DNA of 64,000 nucleotides from Alphaproteobacteria bacterium (GTDB lineage Bacteria; Pseudomonadota; Alphaproteobacteria; GCA-016699305), in NCBI GenBank assembly GCA_016699305.1, contig CP064970.1:806001-870000 (forward strand), written 5' to 3'. This document shows, piece after piece, positions 7,726-16,688 of the stretch; the first letter of the stretch is position 1, and each line of letters begins with the position of its first letter. Under the pieces are notes generated by a model that saw nothing but the letters and a program-made list of their open reading frames with translations, had not been told where the DNA came from and made no database searches. The translations under genes and the position numbers were made by a program.

Positions 7726-9120
7726 TTACAGAAGCCGCCCTTCCACGCCGCTGGCTGTCAATTGATCGGTCAGGGCTTGTTTCAGGCGAACCAAGGCCGC
7801 TTCGTCATGGCCTTCGGCGCGAAGGATTAGGGCGTTTTGCGTGTTCGAGGCGCGCAGCAGCCACCAACCATCCGGCGTTTTCACGCGCGCGCCGTCCACC
7901 AAGATCACATCGGCTCCCGCGCGGCTTAAACGCTCTTGCACCTCGGCGACGATGGCGAATTTGCGCTCCTCGGGCACATCCATGCGGATCTCGGGCGTGT
8001 TGACGGCTTGGGGCAGGGCATCGACCAGCTCGGCCAGGCTTTTACCCGAACGGCTGACCAGATTGATCAAGCGCATGGCGGCGTATAAGCCATCGTCGAA
8101 GCCGTCGTTATCGGCGAAGAACAGATGACCGCTCATCTCGCCGGCCAGAGGCGCGTTCACCTCTTTCATCTTGGCCTTGATCGGCGCATGGCCTGTCTTC
8201 CACATCAAAGGCTTGCCGCCCAGACGTGCGATTTCGTCATACAGGACTTGGCTGGCCTTGACCTCGGAGATGATCGTCGCGCCCGGTTTTTGCGCCAGAA
8301 TCTCGGCGGCGAACAACGCCATCAGCTGATCGCCGGAAATCAGGCGTCCTGTATGGTCCACCGCGCCCAGACGATCCCCGTCGCCGTCAAAGGCCACGCC
8401 CAAATCGCAGCCTTCCTCAAGGATCTTGGCGCGTAGGTCCAAAATGTTCTTTTCCACCACGGGATCCGGGTGGTGGTTGGGAAAACGTCCATCGATGGTT
8501 TCATACAGCAGGATATGCTGCCCTGGCAGCGAGCCTGTCAGGCGGCGCATGACTTCGCCCGTGGCACCATTGCCGGCATCCCAGGCCACCTTCAGCGCCC
8601 GCGTGCCCTGCCAAGATCCCAGCAGTCGCGCCAAATAGGCATCGCCCATATTGATCGATTCGGACGTGCCTTGCCCCGTCTCGACATCGCCGCGCGCGGC
8701 CATCGCGCCCAATTCTTGAATGCCGGGACCATAGAACGGCGCATAATTGTCGTTCGGGCCCAACATCATCTTGAAGCCATTATACTCTGGCGGATTGTGC
8801 GAACCGGTGATCATGATCCCGGCATCGGCCTCTAAATGGCGCACGGCGAAATACAGCATGGGGGTCGGCCCCAGGCCGACATTGCTGACCATGATTCCTG
8901 CCGCCGTCAGCCCCTCGGCCAATGCCTGAGACAAAGCGGGCGAAGTGAGACGGCCGTCATAGCCCACACAAACCCGCACGCCGCCTTTGCGTCGGACGAT
9001 GGATCCAAAGACGCGGCCTATGGCGCGCGCATCAGCCTCGGTCAGCGTGTCCCCGACAATGCCACGAATATCGTATTCCCGCAGACAAGACGGATTAAAG
9101 CTGTGCTGAAAGTCGGACAT
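7726..9120 (-). CDS. Phosphomannomutase/phosphoglucomutase
   Basis: A 464-residue alpha-D-phosphohexomutase that interconverts hexose 6- and 1-phosphates to feed GDP-mannose or UDP-glucose pathways. The phosphoserine loop is TGSHNPPEYNG (Ser107), the metal loop FDGDGDR at residues 244-250, and the sugar-specificity loop GEMSGH at 327-332 matches the dual phosphomannomutase/phosphoglucomutase type. The C-terminal phosphate-binding domain has LRASNTQNALILRAEG. Start and length match the family (AlgC/ManB-like). It lies upstream of neither a fixed pathway nor a clear operon, but the O-antigen-ligase-like gene just beside it on the same strand suggests use in LPS or exopolysaccharide assembly. 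Confidence 0.93.
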   Translation of the reverse strand: MSDFQHSFNPSCLREYDIRGIVGDTLTEADARAIGRVFGSIVRRKGGVRVCVGYDGRLTSPALSQALAEGLTAAGIMVSNVGLGPTPMLYFAVRHLEADAGIMITGSHNPPEYNGFKMMLGPNDNYAPFYGPGIQELGAMAARGDVETGQGTSESINMGDAYLARLLGSWQGTRALKVAWDAGNGATGEVMRRLTGSLPGQHILLYETIDGRFPNHHPDPVVEKNILDLRAKILEEGCDLGVAFDGDGDRLGAVDHTGRLISGDQLMALFAAEILAQKPGATIISEVKASQVLYDEIARLGGKPLMWKTGHAPIKAKMKEVNAPLAGEMSGHLFFADNDGFDDGLYAAMRLINLVSRSGKSLAELVDALPQAVNTPEIRMDVPEERKFAIVAEVQERLSRAGADVILVDGARVKTPDGWWLLRASNTQNALILRAEGHDEAALVRLKQALTDQLTASGVEGRLL

Positions 9121-9195
9121 ATATCCCCCAGAAAACCAGGCCCAAAAAGCCGGAGACGAGCGATTCGACCCCGTGGACTCTGTTTTTTAGACCGC

Positions 9196-10446
9196 TTATG
9201 CCGAATCTGCAATCTTCCTGTCAGTTTTACCCTTGGTAGAAATGCTTGTGGCGACCATAATCATAATGAGAACGGATGCGACATGGCCGCAGATCCACCA
9301 GGCTTGCATCAAGCCATAGGCCGTGTTCAGGACCACCAAGGCACAAGCCAGCATCCCCAACGCCAGGGCCTGGAGTTCGTCATCAAGCCGCCGCACCACA
9401 CCCATCAGGGCCGCCCAAAGAAAAAGAATCACACCAACACCCACCGCACCCCATTCCATCCAAATTTGCAAAAAGCCGTTATGGGGATGCAAAGAGGTGG
9501 TGACGGGTTGATCGGCGGGCAAGCCTTGCAAATGCCGCGCCGTGTCCGGATCGTCAAAGGCGCGCGCGGCGTCTGTGCCCCATCCCTGCGCGGGCTTGAT
9601 CATCACGCGCTGCGCGCTGGCATGCCAAATATCCAAACGCTGCTGGGCCGAGGCGAACAGCCAGCCATCGGTTTTCTGGGCAAGAGAGGGCAAAGCCAAA
9701 CCAGCCGGCACCATCCCCAAAAAGCCGGTCACGACCAGCAAAGACAGGATGCGCCGTGTCCAGGTCAGGCTGATCCACGCAGTCAACAGAACCACCATGC
9801 CCGCCGCCACTCCCGCCGAGGCCGCGCGCGAGGGCCAGATCATGGCAAAAGGCAGGATCATCGTCCCGGCCAGCACCGCCATGGCTCCCACACGCCCCAT
9901 ATGGGGACGCAGTCGGCGCATGACCAAGGCCGCCACGGGCCAAGCCAACATGGCCAGCAACGCCGCAGCGCGTTTGGGCACATTGCCGCCCACGGGACTG
10001 TCCGAGGGAACATGGCTGACAAAGCGATGAAGGCTGTGATCCGTAAGAATCTCGAAGATCATCAATCCCAAGCCCAGCGCAGCACCGGCCAGAAAGACGC
10101 GACACAGTTGTTGCCTTTCTTCGGGAGCCAAAGCACGAACGGCCTGAATCAAAACCAGCCCACCTAGAATCGCGTAAATGACGGCGATGGCCGATGACCA
10201 AGCACGCGGCGAGGGGCTCCATAGAGCGGCGGCGGCGGCCCAGACTGCCAGCGCGGCCAAGCCTGCCAGGGCCAAAGGCGGGGCGGGCGGCCAGACACGC
10301 CGAGGCAGCAAGATGCTCAGCCCGGCCAACAAAGCGCTGACCAACAGCCATACCGGCATGCCGCGCGGCACCACGGCGGCCACAGGCAACAGCAGAAAAA
10401 AAGCCAAAGCCATCGGAATCACGTTTAACTGCAAGGCCCCGCGCAT
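9196..10446 (-). CDS. O-antigen ligase/polymerase-like membrane protein
   Basis: About 416 residues, very hydrophobic, with some ten or more membrane segments. A long periplasmic loop contains the Wzy_C/WaaL-type motif TSLHPHNGFLQIWMEWGAVG near residue 320, where the family has its essential His. Upstream there is WGTDAARAFD, another common stretch (G-x-G near ligase loops). Such proteins join O-antigen chains to lipid A-core or polymerise repeat units in the inner membrane; I cannot tell which. The ATG at 10446 overlaps the ruvX stop (TGATG); a GTG one codon earlier is possible. Translational coupling to ruvX is likely although the functions are unrelated. Confidence 0.75.
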   Translation of the reverse strand: MRGALQLNVIPMALAFFLLLPVAAVVPRGMPVWLLVSALLAGLSILLPRRVWPPAPPLALAGLAALAVWAAAAALWSPSPRAWSSAIAVIYAILGGLVLIQAVRALAPEERQQLCRVFLAGAALGLGLMIFEILTDHSLHRFVSHVPSDSPVGGNVPKRAAALLAMLAWPVAALVMRRLRPHMGRVGAMAVLAGTMILPFAMIWPSRAASAGVAAGMVVLLTAWISLTWTRRILSLLVVTGFLGMVPAGLALPSLAQKTDGWLFASAQQRLDIWHASAQRVMIKPAQGWGTDAARAFDDPDTARHLQGLPADQPVTTSLHPHNGFLQIWMEWGAVGVGVILFLWAALMGVVRRLDDELQALALGMLACALVVLNTAYGLMQAWWICGHVASVLIMIMVATSISTKGKTDRKIADSA

Positions 10447-10970
10447 CACGTCATGCCTAAATCAGAGGAAAGAACGGCTGGAATCGACCCCAGAGACTGC
10501 ATCCTGTCAAGTGCGCCTTGCAGAATATAGCTGGCGGCGGCGGCATCGACGGCGGCGGCGCGGCGGCGGCGGCTGACATCTTCGGCCAGCATGGCGCGGG
10601 TGACGGCAGCGGTGGACAAACGTTCGTCGAACAGCGCGACCGGCACGGGGGCCCCTGCCCTTTCCTGCCCTTGGCGCATCATATGAAAGGCAAAACTGCG
10701 CACCGATTGGCAGGCGGTGCCTTCCTTGCCGTCCATCTCCATCGGCAGCCCCAGCACATATCCCGCCACGTCGCGCTCTTGCGCCAGGGCGAAGAGTTTT
10801 TCAAGGTCCGGGCGTAACTTGCCCCGGTGCAAGGTGGTGATGCTGGCCGCCACGCGCCATGCGGCGTCCGAAACGGCCAGGCCCAAGGTCGTCGAGCCGA
10901 CATCCACGCCCATCAGGCGCTTTCCGGGCGGCACCAGGGCGCGCAATTGGTCGAGGTTGCAGATTGGCAT
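10446..10970 (-). CDS. ruvX: RuvX/YqgF family putative pre-16S rRNA nuclease
   Basis: A 174-residue RNase H-fold protein. Family motifs are MGVDVGSTTLGLAVSD (first acidic residue), YVLGLPMEMDGKEGTACQSV, and VALFDERLSTAAVTRAM (DERLST), with a final Asp in AAAVDAAAASYILQGALD. YqgF proteins process the 5' end of 16S rRNA; some were first called Holliday junction resolvases. It is slightly longer than usual at the C-terminus. The ATG at 10970 was chosen because it gives the normal N-terminus and avoids overlap with the divergent gatC; upstream in-frame starts are possible. Confidence 0.88.
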   Translation of the reverse strand: MPICNLDQLRALVPPGKRLMGVDVGSTTLGLAVSDAAWRVAASITTLHRGKLRPDLEKLFALAQERDVAGYVLGLPMEMDGKEGTACQSVRSFAFHMMRQGQERAGAPVPVALFDERLSTAAVTRAMLAEDVSRRRRAAAVDAAAASYILQGALDRMQSLGSIPAVLSSDLGMT

Positions 10971-11022
10971 GGCCAATGATAAGCAGACAAAGCTGCGTTT
11001 GTCATAAGGTTGCGTGCTTGCC

Positions 11023-11310
11023 ATGGCTATTGATCTACAAACCGTGCGCCGCGTGGCGCATCTGGCGCGACTGAAGGTCGCCGAAGAAGACTTGCCCCGC
11101 TTGGTGCAGGAGCTGGACGGCATCCTGACCTGGATCGAGCAATTGCAAGAAGTCGATGTCGAAGGCGTCGAGCCGATGACAGGCGTCGAGAACGACGCCT
11201 TGCGCATGCGGCCCGATCAAGTCACCGATGGCGGCAAGCCTGCCGATATCCTGGCCAACGCGCCGGACAAGACAGCCGATTTCTTTGTCGTATCGAAGGT
11301 GGTCGAATAA
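11023..11310 (+). CDS. gatC: Aspartyl/glutamyl-tRNA amidotransferase subunit C
   Basis: A 95-residue GatC: MAIDLQTVRRVAHLARLKV, then ELDGILTWIEQLQEVDVEGV and the C-terminal KTADFFVVSKVVE. GatC holds GatA and GatB together in the complex that turns Glu-tRNA(Gln) and Asp-tRNA(Asn) into the amide forms. The ATG at 11023 gives the standard start; a GTG at 11014 with TAAGG before it is an alternative. Its TAA overlaps the gatA ATG by one base, so the two are translationally coupled. Confidence 0.95.
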   Translation: MAIDLQTVRRVAHLARLKVAEEDLPRLVQELDGILTWIEQLQEVDVEGVEPMTGVENDALRMRPDQVTDGGKPADILANAPDKTADFFVVSKVVE

Positions 11311-12794
11311 TGAGCGCCCTAACCCGATTGAGCCTGTCCGAGGCCCTGGACGGCCTGAACAAAAAGGAATTCTGCGCGGTAGATCTGGTCCAAGACCATA
11401 TCAAGGCCGTGGAAGACGCGCGGGTGCTGAACGCCTTCACCAAGGAAACGCCCGAGATCGCCCTGGCCGCCGCCAAGGAGTCGGATGCAAGGCGCGCCAA
11501 AGGCCAAGCGGGACCGTTGGACGGCATCCCCATCGCCGTCAAGGACCTGTATTGCACCAAGGGAATCGAGACCACCGCCTGCAGTAACGCCCTGCGCGGC
11601 TTTAAGCCCACATACGAATCCACCGTCACGGCGAATCTGTGGCGCGACGGCGCGGTCATGCTGGGCAAAGTGGGGTTGGACGAATTCGCCATGGGCTCCA
11701 GCAACGCAACCAGTTGTTTTGGGCCGGTCATCAATCCTTGGAGTCCGGGCAAGCCCGGGGCATGGGACAAACAGTTGGTGCCAGGCGGTTCGTCGGGCGG
11801 TTCGGCGGCGGCGGTCGCGGCGCGTTGCGCCATGGCGGCCACGGCCACGGATACCGGCGGTTCGATTCGCCAGCCCGCTTCCGTGTGCGGCATCACCGGC
11901 ATTCGGCCTTCCTATGGAAGGTGTTCGCGCTGGGGCATCGTGGCCTTCGCCTCGTCTTTAGACCAGGCGGGGCCTTTGGCGCGCACGGTGCGCGATTGCG
12001 CGCATATGCTGCGTTCGATGTCCGGTTTCGACGAGAAGGATTCGACCAGCGTCAACCGTCCGGTGCCCGATTATGTGGCCGCGCTGACCGGCGATATTCG
12101 CGGCCTGAAGGTAGGCATTCCCCGCGAATACCGCATCCCCGGCATTCCGGCCGAGATCGACGCCCTATGGTCGCGCGGCGCGGCTTGGCTGCGCGAGGCG
12201 GGAGCGGAAATCGTGGAAATCAGCCTGCCGCACACCAAATACGCCCTGGCCGCCTATTACATCATCGCGCCGGCCGAGGCGTCGTCGAATCTGGCCCGCT
12301 ATGATGGCGTGCGCTATGGTACGCGCGTCGAAGGCGAGGGCATCGACCAGATGTACGAAAATTCGCGCGGCGCGGCCTTTGGCAAAGAAGTGCGTCGCCG
12401 CATCCTGATCGGCACTTATGTGCTTTCGGCCGGGTATTACGACGCCTATTATCTGCGCGCCCAAAAGGTCCGCACCCGCATCGCGCAGGATTTCGAGCAT
12501 GCCTACACGCAGTGCGACGTGATCTTGACCCCGACGGCCCCCGGCCCGGCCTTTGCCATCGGCGAAAAGCAAGACGATCCCATCGCCATGTATCTGGAAG
12601 ACGTGTTCACCGTTCCCGTCAACCTGGCCGCGACATGCGGTTTGTCGGTCCCCGCCGGACTAAGCGCCCAAGGCCTGCCGCTGGGCCTGCAGCTGATCGG
12701 ACGCCCCTTTGACGAAGAAACCGTCTTGCGCGTGGGCGACGTGCTGGAAAAAGCGGCAAACTTCCATGCACTGCCGCCTTTCCTGGCGGGGTAG
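11310..12794 (+). CDS. gatA: Aspartyl/glutamyl-tRNA amidotransferase subunit A
   Basis: A 494-residue amidase-signature enzyme that frees ammonia from glutamine for the transamidation step. The Lys-cisSer-Ser triad is intact: Lys78 in IPIAVKDLYCTKG, Ser161 in VPGGSSGGSAAAVA, and the nucleophile Ser185 in DTGGSIRQPAS. The C-terminal half shows VFTVPVNLAATCGLSVPAG and LGLQLIGRPFDE, typical of GatA. It follows gatC directly, but gatB does not follow: the next 180 nt hold no gene and the next gene is on the other strand. Confidence 0.97.
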   Translation: MSALTRLSLSEALDGLNKKEFCAVDLVQDHIKAVEDARVLNAFTKETPEIALAAAKESDARRAKGQAGPLDGIPIAVKDLYCTKGIETTACSNALRGFKPTYESTVTANLWRDGAVMLGKVGLDEFAMGSSNATSCFGPVINPWSPGKPGAWDKQLVPGGSSGGSAAAVAARCAMAATATDTGGSIRQPASVCGITGIRPSYGRCSRWGIVAFASSLDQAGPLARTVRDCAHMLRSMSGFDEKDSTSVNRPVPDYVAALTGDIRGLKVGIPREYRIPGIPAEIDALWSRGAAWLREAGAEIVEISLPHTKYALAAYYIIAPAEASSNLARYDGVRYGTRVEGEGIDQMYENSRGAAFGKEVRRRILIGTYVLSAGYYDAYYLRAQKVRTRIAQDFEHAYTQCDVILTPTAPGPAFAIGEKQDDPIAMYLEDVFTVPVNLAATCGLSVPAGLSAQGLPLGLQLIGRPFDEETVLRVGDVLEKAANFHALPPFLAG

Positions 12795-12911
12795 TCCCAA
12801 GCTTTTCGCGGTTCTCGCTCAGGGTTGAGTTGACGAATCCGTAGCCTATGACGCTCCGCGCTGCGAGCCTTTATTGGTAGGCAGGCGAATCGTGAGCTAC
12901 CTACGGCGATG

Positions 12912-12965
12912 GATTCCATATAACGCTGGGAATTCTGATTCTGAACCTGCAGGAGCTATGGAATC
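12912..12965. repeat. Short inverted repeat after gatA
   Basis: GATTCCATA at 12912-12920 and its exact complement TATGGAATC at 12957-12965 flank 36 nt. It lies in the 180-nt gap between the convergent gatA and PHA-synthase-like genes. The role is unknown; chance cannot be excluded. Confidence 0.3.
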
Positions 12966-12974
12966 ATCCCAAAA

Positions 12975-14312
12975 TCACCCATTAAAATCCGTGAAGAGCT
13001 TCTTGTCGCCCTTGCGGCCAGGCGCGCGAGATTCGCTTAGAAGCCACTGTGCCAAAGGATCCCAAACCAATCGAGGCGCGCGCCGACTGGCGATCATGCC
13101 GATATGGCCAAGAGCCGTTTCGTTTAACGTGGCATGGGGTAAGTCCCTGGCCAAAGCCCGCGCCGAATCCGGCGGCACGATACGATCTTGTCCAGGCACA
13201 ATGACCAAGGCGGGTTGACGTATATCTTGGGCGCGGCATGTCTGTCCGGCGATTTGCCACAATCCTTGCGCGGGCAGGTTATCTCGATACCAATCATGCA
13301 GTCCGTCGCGCGCCACCAGTCCGGGCAAGGGAACGCCGTCATTGAGCCAGTCTTCGACCAAGACAAAACGCCGTGCCGCTTCGCTATGCGGGTTCATGCC
13401 GGCGAAGCGGCGGAATTTTTCCACCATGCCCACAGGCTGCATCAAGGCAAACAGGGCCTGCAGCACGTCCACGGGCAGGGCAGCGCCTTCCTTCAGCCAC
13501 GGGGCCAGCCAAGTCTCGATGGCCGACACATGGGCTTGCGCCTCTTTGGGATTTCGCCCGGCATGGAAATCCCATGGTGTTGCCAGCAGGGCCACGGCGC
13601 GAATGCTGGCGGGCCAGCGCGCGGCGGCAGCCAGGGCCAACAATCCGCCCATGCAATACCCCACCGTCGCCACCGGTTGGCCGCCGATCCGTAAGGCGGT
13701 TTCAAGGGCCGGGGCGATACGGGTGATCAAATAGCCGGACATATCCAAGGCTCTTTCACTTGCGCCCGCTCTCCCCCAGTCCAGAAGCATCGGGCGCAAA
13801 CCCTTGGCCGCCAAAGCGCGCAGCCAACTATGGTCGGTGTCCAAATCCAGAATATACGACCGATTAATCAAAGAGGGGATGACAAAGACCACCGGCACGC
13901 CGCGCGGCGCGGTGGGGGCATAATCCAACAACCGAACGGAGCCTTCCTGCCATAAAACAGGTGTATCCGGCAGATTGCGCCGCGCGGGGTGAGAACGCCA
14001 AGCGTCAATGCCGTCCAGAAATTCTTTGTAATTTTTTCGCGCTTCAGCGGCGAGGGCGTCTTCGAGGCGTGGGTCTAAGGGGTGGGGTGTCCGGCGGCTT
14101 GCGCCCGCGCGGCTTGTCGGTTGTGGCCTTGGTTCGGGCGCGTCCGGCGGAGGCGGAGCGTGCGGGTTTGGCTGTGAGCAGGACGATTCGGGATTCAAGC
14201 TCTCCCACTCGCGCTTCAAGTGCCGCCATGCGAAGGGCCAGGTCAGCAGAGGTATTCCCGCCATCAGCAGATGCAAAACCAGCGGCCTTGGCCCCTGTCT
14301 TGAGAATGTCAT
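12975..14312 (-). CDS. Polyhydroxyalkanoate synthase-like alpha/beta hydrolase (PhaC-related)
   Basis: About 445 residues. The N-terminus (FSRQGPRPLVLHLLMAGIPL) is followed by a Pro-rich linker and an alpha/beta hydrolase domain. The lipase-like box is GYCMGG, with Cys as nucleophile as in PHA synthases; the Asp lies in VPGQDRIVPP and the His in LGHIGM. Also typical are VIPSLINRSYILDLD and LLDWG. It would polymerise hydroxyacyl-CoA, or act as a related acyltransferase. The ATG at 14312 has GGGAG 8 nt before it and keeps the conserved N-terminus, which forces an overlap of 269 nt in another frame with the upstream PhaE-like gene. The nearby phaR supports a role in PHA granules. Confidence 0.8.
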   Translation of the reverse strand: MTFSRQGPRPLVLHLLMAGIPLLTWPFAWRHLKREWESLNPESSCSQPNPHAPPPPDAPEPRPQPTSRAGASRRTPHPLDPRLEDALAAEARKNYKEFLDGIDAWRSHPARRNLPDTPVLWQEGSVRLLDYAPTAPRGVPVVFVIPSLINRSYILDLDTDHSWLRALAAKGLRPMLLDWGRAGASERALDMSGYLITRIAPALETALRIGGQPVATVGYCMGGLLALAAAARWPASIRAVALLATPWDFHAGRNPKEAQAHVSAIETWLAPWLKEGAALPVDVLQALFALMQPVGMVEKFRRFAGMNPHSEAARRFVLVEDWLNDGVPLPGLVARDGLHDWYRDNLPAQGLWQIAGQTCRAQDIRQPALVIVPGQDRIVPPDSARALARDLPHATLNETALGHIGMIASRRAPRLVWDPLAQWLLSESRAPGRKGDKKLFTDFNG

Positions 14313-14550
14313 CGAACATGCTCCCAACCGGCGATTCCTGCGTGCCCGCGCGGCGCATGAAGGCGTTCATGGCCGCCATGGCTCCGGCGATAAAACTTCC
14401 CGAAGGCTGGGCCAAAGAATCCAGATCGCGCATCGCCTCGGGGTCGCGCAAGGTGGCTACCCATTGTTGTTGCCACATTTCTAGGGTTCGTCGCACCAGG
14501 GCCTGTGTCTCTGCCATGGCGTCGGTGGACTCGTCCGCCCCGCTTGTCAT
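14044..14550 (-). CDS. PhaE/phasin-like small protein
   Basis: A 168-residue protein starting MTSGADESTDAMAETQALV with a strong GGAGG site 7 nt before the ATG. The N-terminal half is helical and phasin-like (RRTLEMWQQQWVATL, then SGSFIAGAMAAMNAFM). A coiled-coil follows (LALRMAALEARVGELESRI), then a basic Arg/Pro/Lys-rich tail. The size and layout resemble PHA-synthase partner subunits (PhaE group) or phasins. The last 89 codons overlap the PHA-synthase-like gene in a different frame. Divergent from phaR. Family assignment is by layout and context only. Confidence 0.65.
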   Translation of the reverse strand: MTSGADESTDAMAETQALVRRTLEMWQQQWVATLRDPEAMRDLDSLAQPSGSFIAGAMAAMNAFMRRAGTQESPVGSMFDDILKTGAKAAGFASADGGNTSADLALRMAALEARVGELESRIVLLTAKPARSASAGRARTKATTDKPRGRKPPDTPPLRPTPRRRPRR

Positions 14551-14693
14551 ACACTGTCCTCCAGTGTCCCGGCTTCTCCAACTCGTCCGCACGGGTCCCG
14601 TGCAGATCGCTATCCAGTGTTAGGCTGGGGCGGCCTTCCGGGTCAAGACGGCAGATCGGAGATGCATTCTTTTTCCAAGAGGCGACCTTGCCC

Positions 14694-15374
14694 ATGACTA
14701 CGGCCCCAGCTCCATCGTCTCCGCCCGTTCTGATCAAAAAGTATCCGAACCGGCGTCTGTACAATACCGCCAGCAGCTCCTATGTGACCTTGGAATATCT
14801 GGGACAGATGGTGCGGGACGGTGTGGATTTCGTTGTGTGTGACGCCAAATCAGGCGACGACATCACCCGTTCGGTCCTAACACAGATCATCGTGGAGCAT
14901 GAAAACAGCGGCCATAGCCTGTTGCCTGAAGGCTTCCTAAGGCAGTTAATTTCCCTTTATGGCGACAATCTGGGTTGGCTGGTGCCGCGCTATCTGGAAC
15001 ACAGTCTGCAGGTCTTCTCCGGAAACCAGGAAAAGATCCGCGATTATGTTCAAGACACGGTGGGCGGCCTGCTGCCCTTCAGCCGTCCCTTGCAGGAGAT
15101 GGGGCGCGAGGTCAGCCGCCAGAATCTGGAAATGGTTGAGCGCACCATGCGTTTGTTCAACCCCTTTGCCGCCGGAGCAGACGAGGCCAGCAAGGTCGAA
15201 GCCAAATCCGTTTTAGATACCTTAAGCCGCGCGCAACTGATCTCACGCGTCACCGAGTTGGAGGCGCATTTGCGTAGCCTGGCCAGTTTTGGCTCGCACG
15301 CCGTGGCCTCAAATAAATCTTCCGTAACTTCCCCCAAAACATCCAAACGCGCAAAGAAGACTAAAGACTCATGA
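14694..15374 (+). CDS. phaR: Polyhydroxyalkanoate synthesis repressor PhaR
   Basis: A 226-residue regulator. The PHB/PHA accumulation DNA-binding domain is clear at residues 12-72: VLIKKYPNRRLYNTASSSYV and LEYLGQMVRDGVDFVVCDAK, then DITRSVLTQIIVE. It is followed by the PHB_acc repeats (LLPEGFLRQLISLYGDNLGW) and a C-terminal coiled coil with a Lys/Ser tail. PhaR binds both PHA granules and DNA and represses phasin and its own genes until granules form. ATG 14694 gives the standard start. It faces the PhaE-like gene head to head across 143 nt, so that gap is a likely operator region. The stop overlaps gmhA (ATGA). Confidence 0.95.
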   Translation: MTTAPAPSSPPVLIKKYPNRRLYNTASSSYVTLEYLGQMVRDGVDFVVCDAKSGDDITRSVLTQIIVEHENSGHSLLPEGFLRQLISLYGDNLGWLVPRYLEHSLQVFSGNQEKIRDYVQDTVGGLLPFSRPLQEMGREVSRQNLEMVERTMRLFNPFAAGADEASKVEAKSVLDTLSRAQLISRVTELEAHLRSLASFGSHAVASNKSSVTSPKTSKRAKKTKDS

Positions 15375-15955
15375 CCGGTTCATCATCTTTGGCGGCCTAT
15401 TTGCGCCAGGCCGCCGCCGTGATTGAATCCACGATCAACAGCGAGGCGGTTGTCGCCACCGAGCAGGCCATCGTTGTGATCTCTCAGGCGTTGCATGCCA
15501 ACAAGCCGCTGTTGGTCTGCGGCAATGGGGGATCGGCCAGCGACGCTTGCCATATCGCGGGGGAGATGGTGGGGCGTTTCTTGAAGGAACGGCGAGCCCT
15601 GCGCTGTGTCAGCTTGGTGGGCGATCCGGCGGTCATGACGGCGCTGGCCAATGATTACGGCTATGAGCAGGTCTTTGCCCGCCAGGTCGAGGCTTTGGGA
15701 GAGAAAGGGGGCGTATTGCTGGCCATCAGCACCTCGGGCAATTCGCCCAATGTCCTGGCCGCATGCCAAAAGGCGCGAGATATGGGCATGCAGGTCATCG
15801 GCCTGACCGGGCATGGTGGGGGGAAGATGGCTGCGATGTCAGATATTCTCATAGCCGTGCCTTCGCGCGCCACGCCGGAAATCCAGCAGGTGCATTTGTG
15901 CCTTTACCACTATTTATGCCAGGAAGTTGAAATGCGCATAACGGCAATGATTTAA
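15371..15955 (+). CDS. gmhA: Phosphoheptose isomerase (SIS domain)
   Basis: A 194-residue sedoheptulose-7-phosphate isomerase, first step of the ADP-heptose pathway for the LPS core. SIS-domain motifs are LLVCGNGGSASDACHIAGEM with VGRF following, then ISTSGNSPNVLAACQKARDMG and TGHGGGKMAAMSD. The catalytic-region Glu and His occur in TPEIQQVHLCLYHYLC. Length matches GmhA. It is coupled to phaR by ATGA overlap; functional links to PHA are not obvious. The later heptose genes are not in the window. Confidence 0.93.
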   Translation: MTGSSSLAAYLRQAAAVIESTINSEAVVATEQAIVVISQALHANKPLLVCGNGGSASDACHIAGEMVGRFLKERRALRCVSLVGDPAVMTALANDYGYEQVFARQVEALGEKGGVLLAISTSGNSPNVLAACQKARDMGMQVIGLTGHGGGKMAAMSDILIAVPSRATPEIQQVHLCLYHYLCQEVEMRITAMI

Positions 15956-16115
15956 ACACGAAATAATCATAGGATTGGATTGATCGAGAATCTATGCAAA
16001 TCCTGATGATGGATTAATTTAGAACTATTCTATCTCTTGATTAAGAGGCTTAATATGTGCTAGGGTTCCAGATCAAGAATGGCTTACGGCCATTCGGTTT
16101 CGTTCAGAGGGCATC

Positions 16116-16688
16116 ATGCTTCAAATCAGAACGATGAGACCGGATGATTGGGGTAGCTATGGTCGGCACGCCCAAGATCAAGGTGGGGGATGGAATTCTC
16201 CGTCCATCAGTGCACTGACGGCTGACCATGCGTGTGTGGATGCATTGTCGCTCATCGTTGAGGCGGATGGCACCGTGGTTGCTGGAATACGGCATTGGCG
16301 CGTCCTCATGGGTGAATATGTCCCCGCCCTTTTGATGGAACGGACTTTTGTCAAACCCACTCATGTTGATGAGGGGCTTGAGGCATGGTTAATCCGTGAG
16401 TCTTTGGATCGGGCCTATCGCTTGGGACACCGAGTCGTCGTGACATTGGGGCATCCGGAAAGATTTCGTCGATTTGGCTTCTCTCGTTCCCTGGGTGCGG
16501 CTTTTTCTCTGCCGGGGTATGAATGCCAAGACGAGGAAACACTGTTGGTGATGGAATTTTGTCCCGGCACTTTGATGGGTGTCAACGGCCCCATCAATCG
16601 CTGGAGCGAGAATGAGGATGATGCCATCACATCGGGGATGAACAGCGGGCCTTGGACATATCAGGGGGCTACGGCCACTGCCGAGTAA
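16116..16688 (+). CDS. GNAT-family N-acetyltransferase
   Basis: A 190-residue protein with the GNAT fold order: MRPDDWGSYGRHAQ (motif C-like start), VVAGIRHWRVLM (beta strand), a conserved alpha-helix region EAWLIRESLDRAYRLGHRVV, and TLGHPERFRRFGFSRS, the usual motif B region with PERFRRFGF. It resembles YhbS-like acetyltransferases. The acceptor substrate is unknown. ATG 16116 lies 14 nt after AGAGGG. It stands alone between gaps of 160 and 207 nt in which I see no gene or terminator. Confidence 0.8.
   Translation: MLQIRTMRPDDWGSYGRHAQDQGGGWNSPSISALTADHACVDALSLIVEADGTVVAGIRHWRVLMGEYVPALLMERTFVKPTHVDEGLEAWLIRESLDRAYRLGHRVVVTLGHPERFRRFGFSRSLGAAFSLPGYECQDEETLLVMEFCPGTLMGVNGPINRWSENEDDAITSGMNSGPWTYQGATATAE

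Noticed and set aside
8836..10167. 443-codon plus-strand frame opposite the phosphohexomutase and O-antigen-ligase-like genes
   Set aside because: Rich in His, Gln, Arg and Pro with no motif, and it runs across two well-supported genes and the gap between them.
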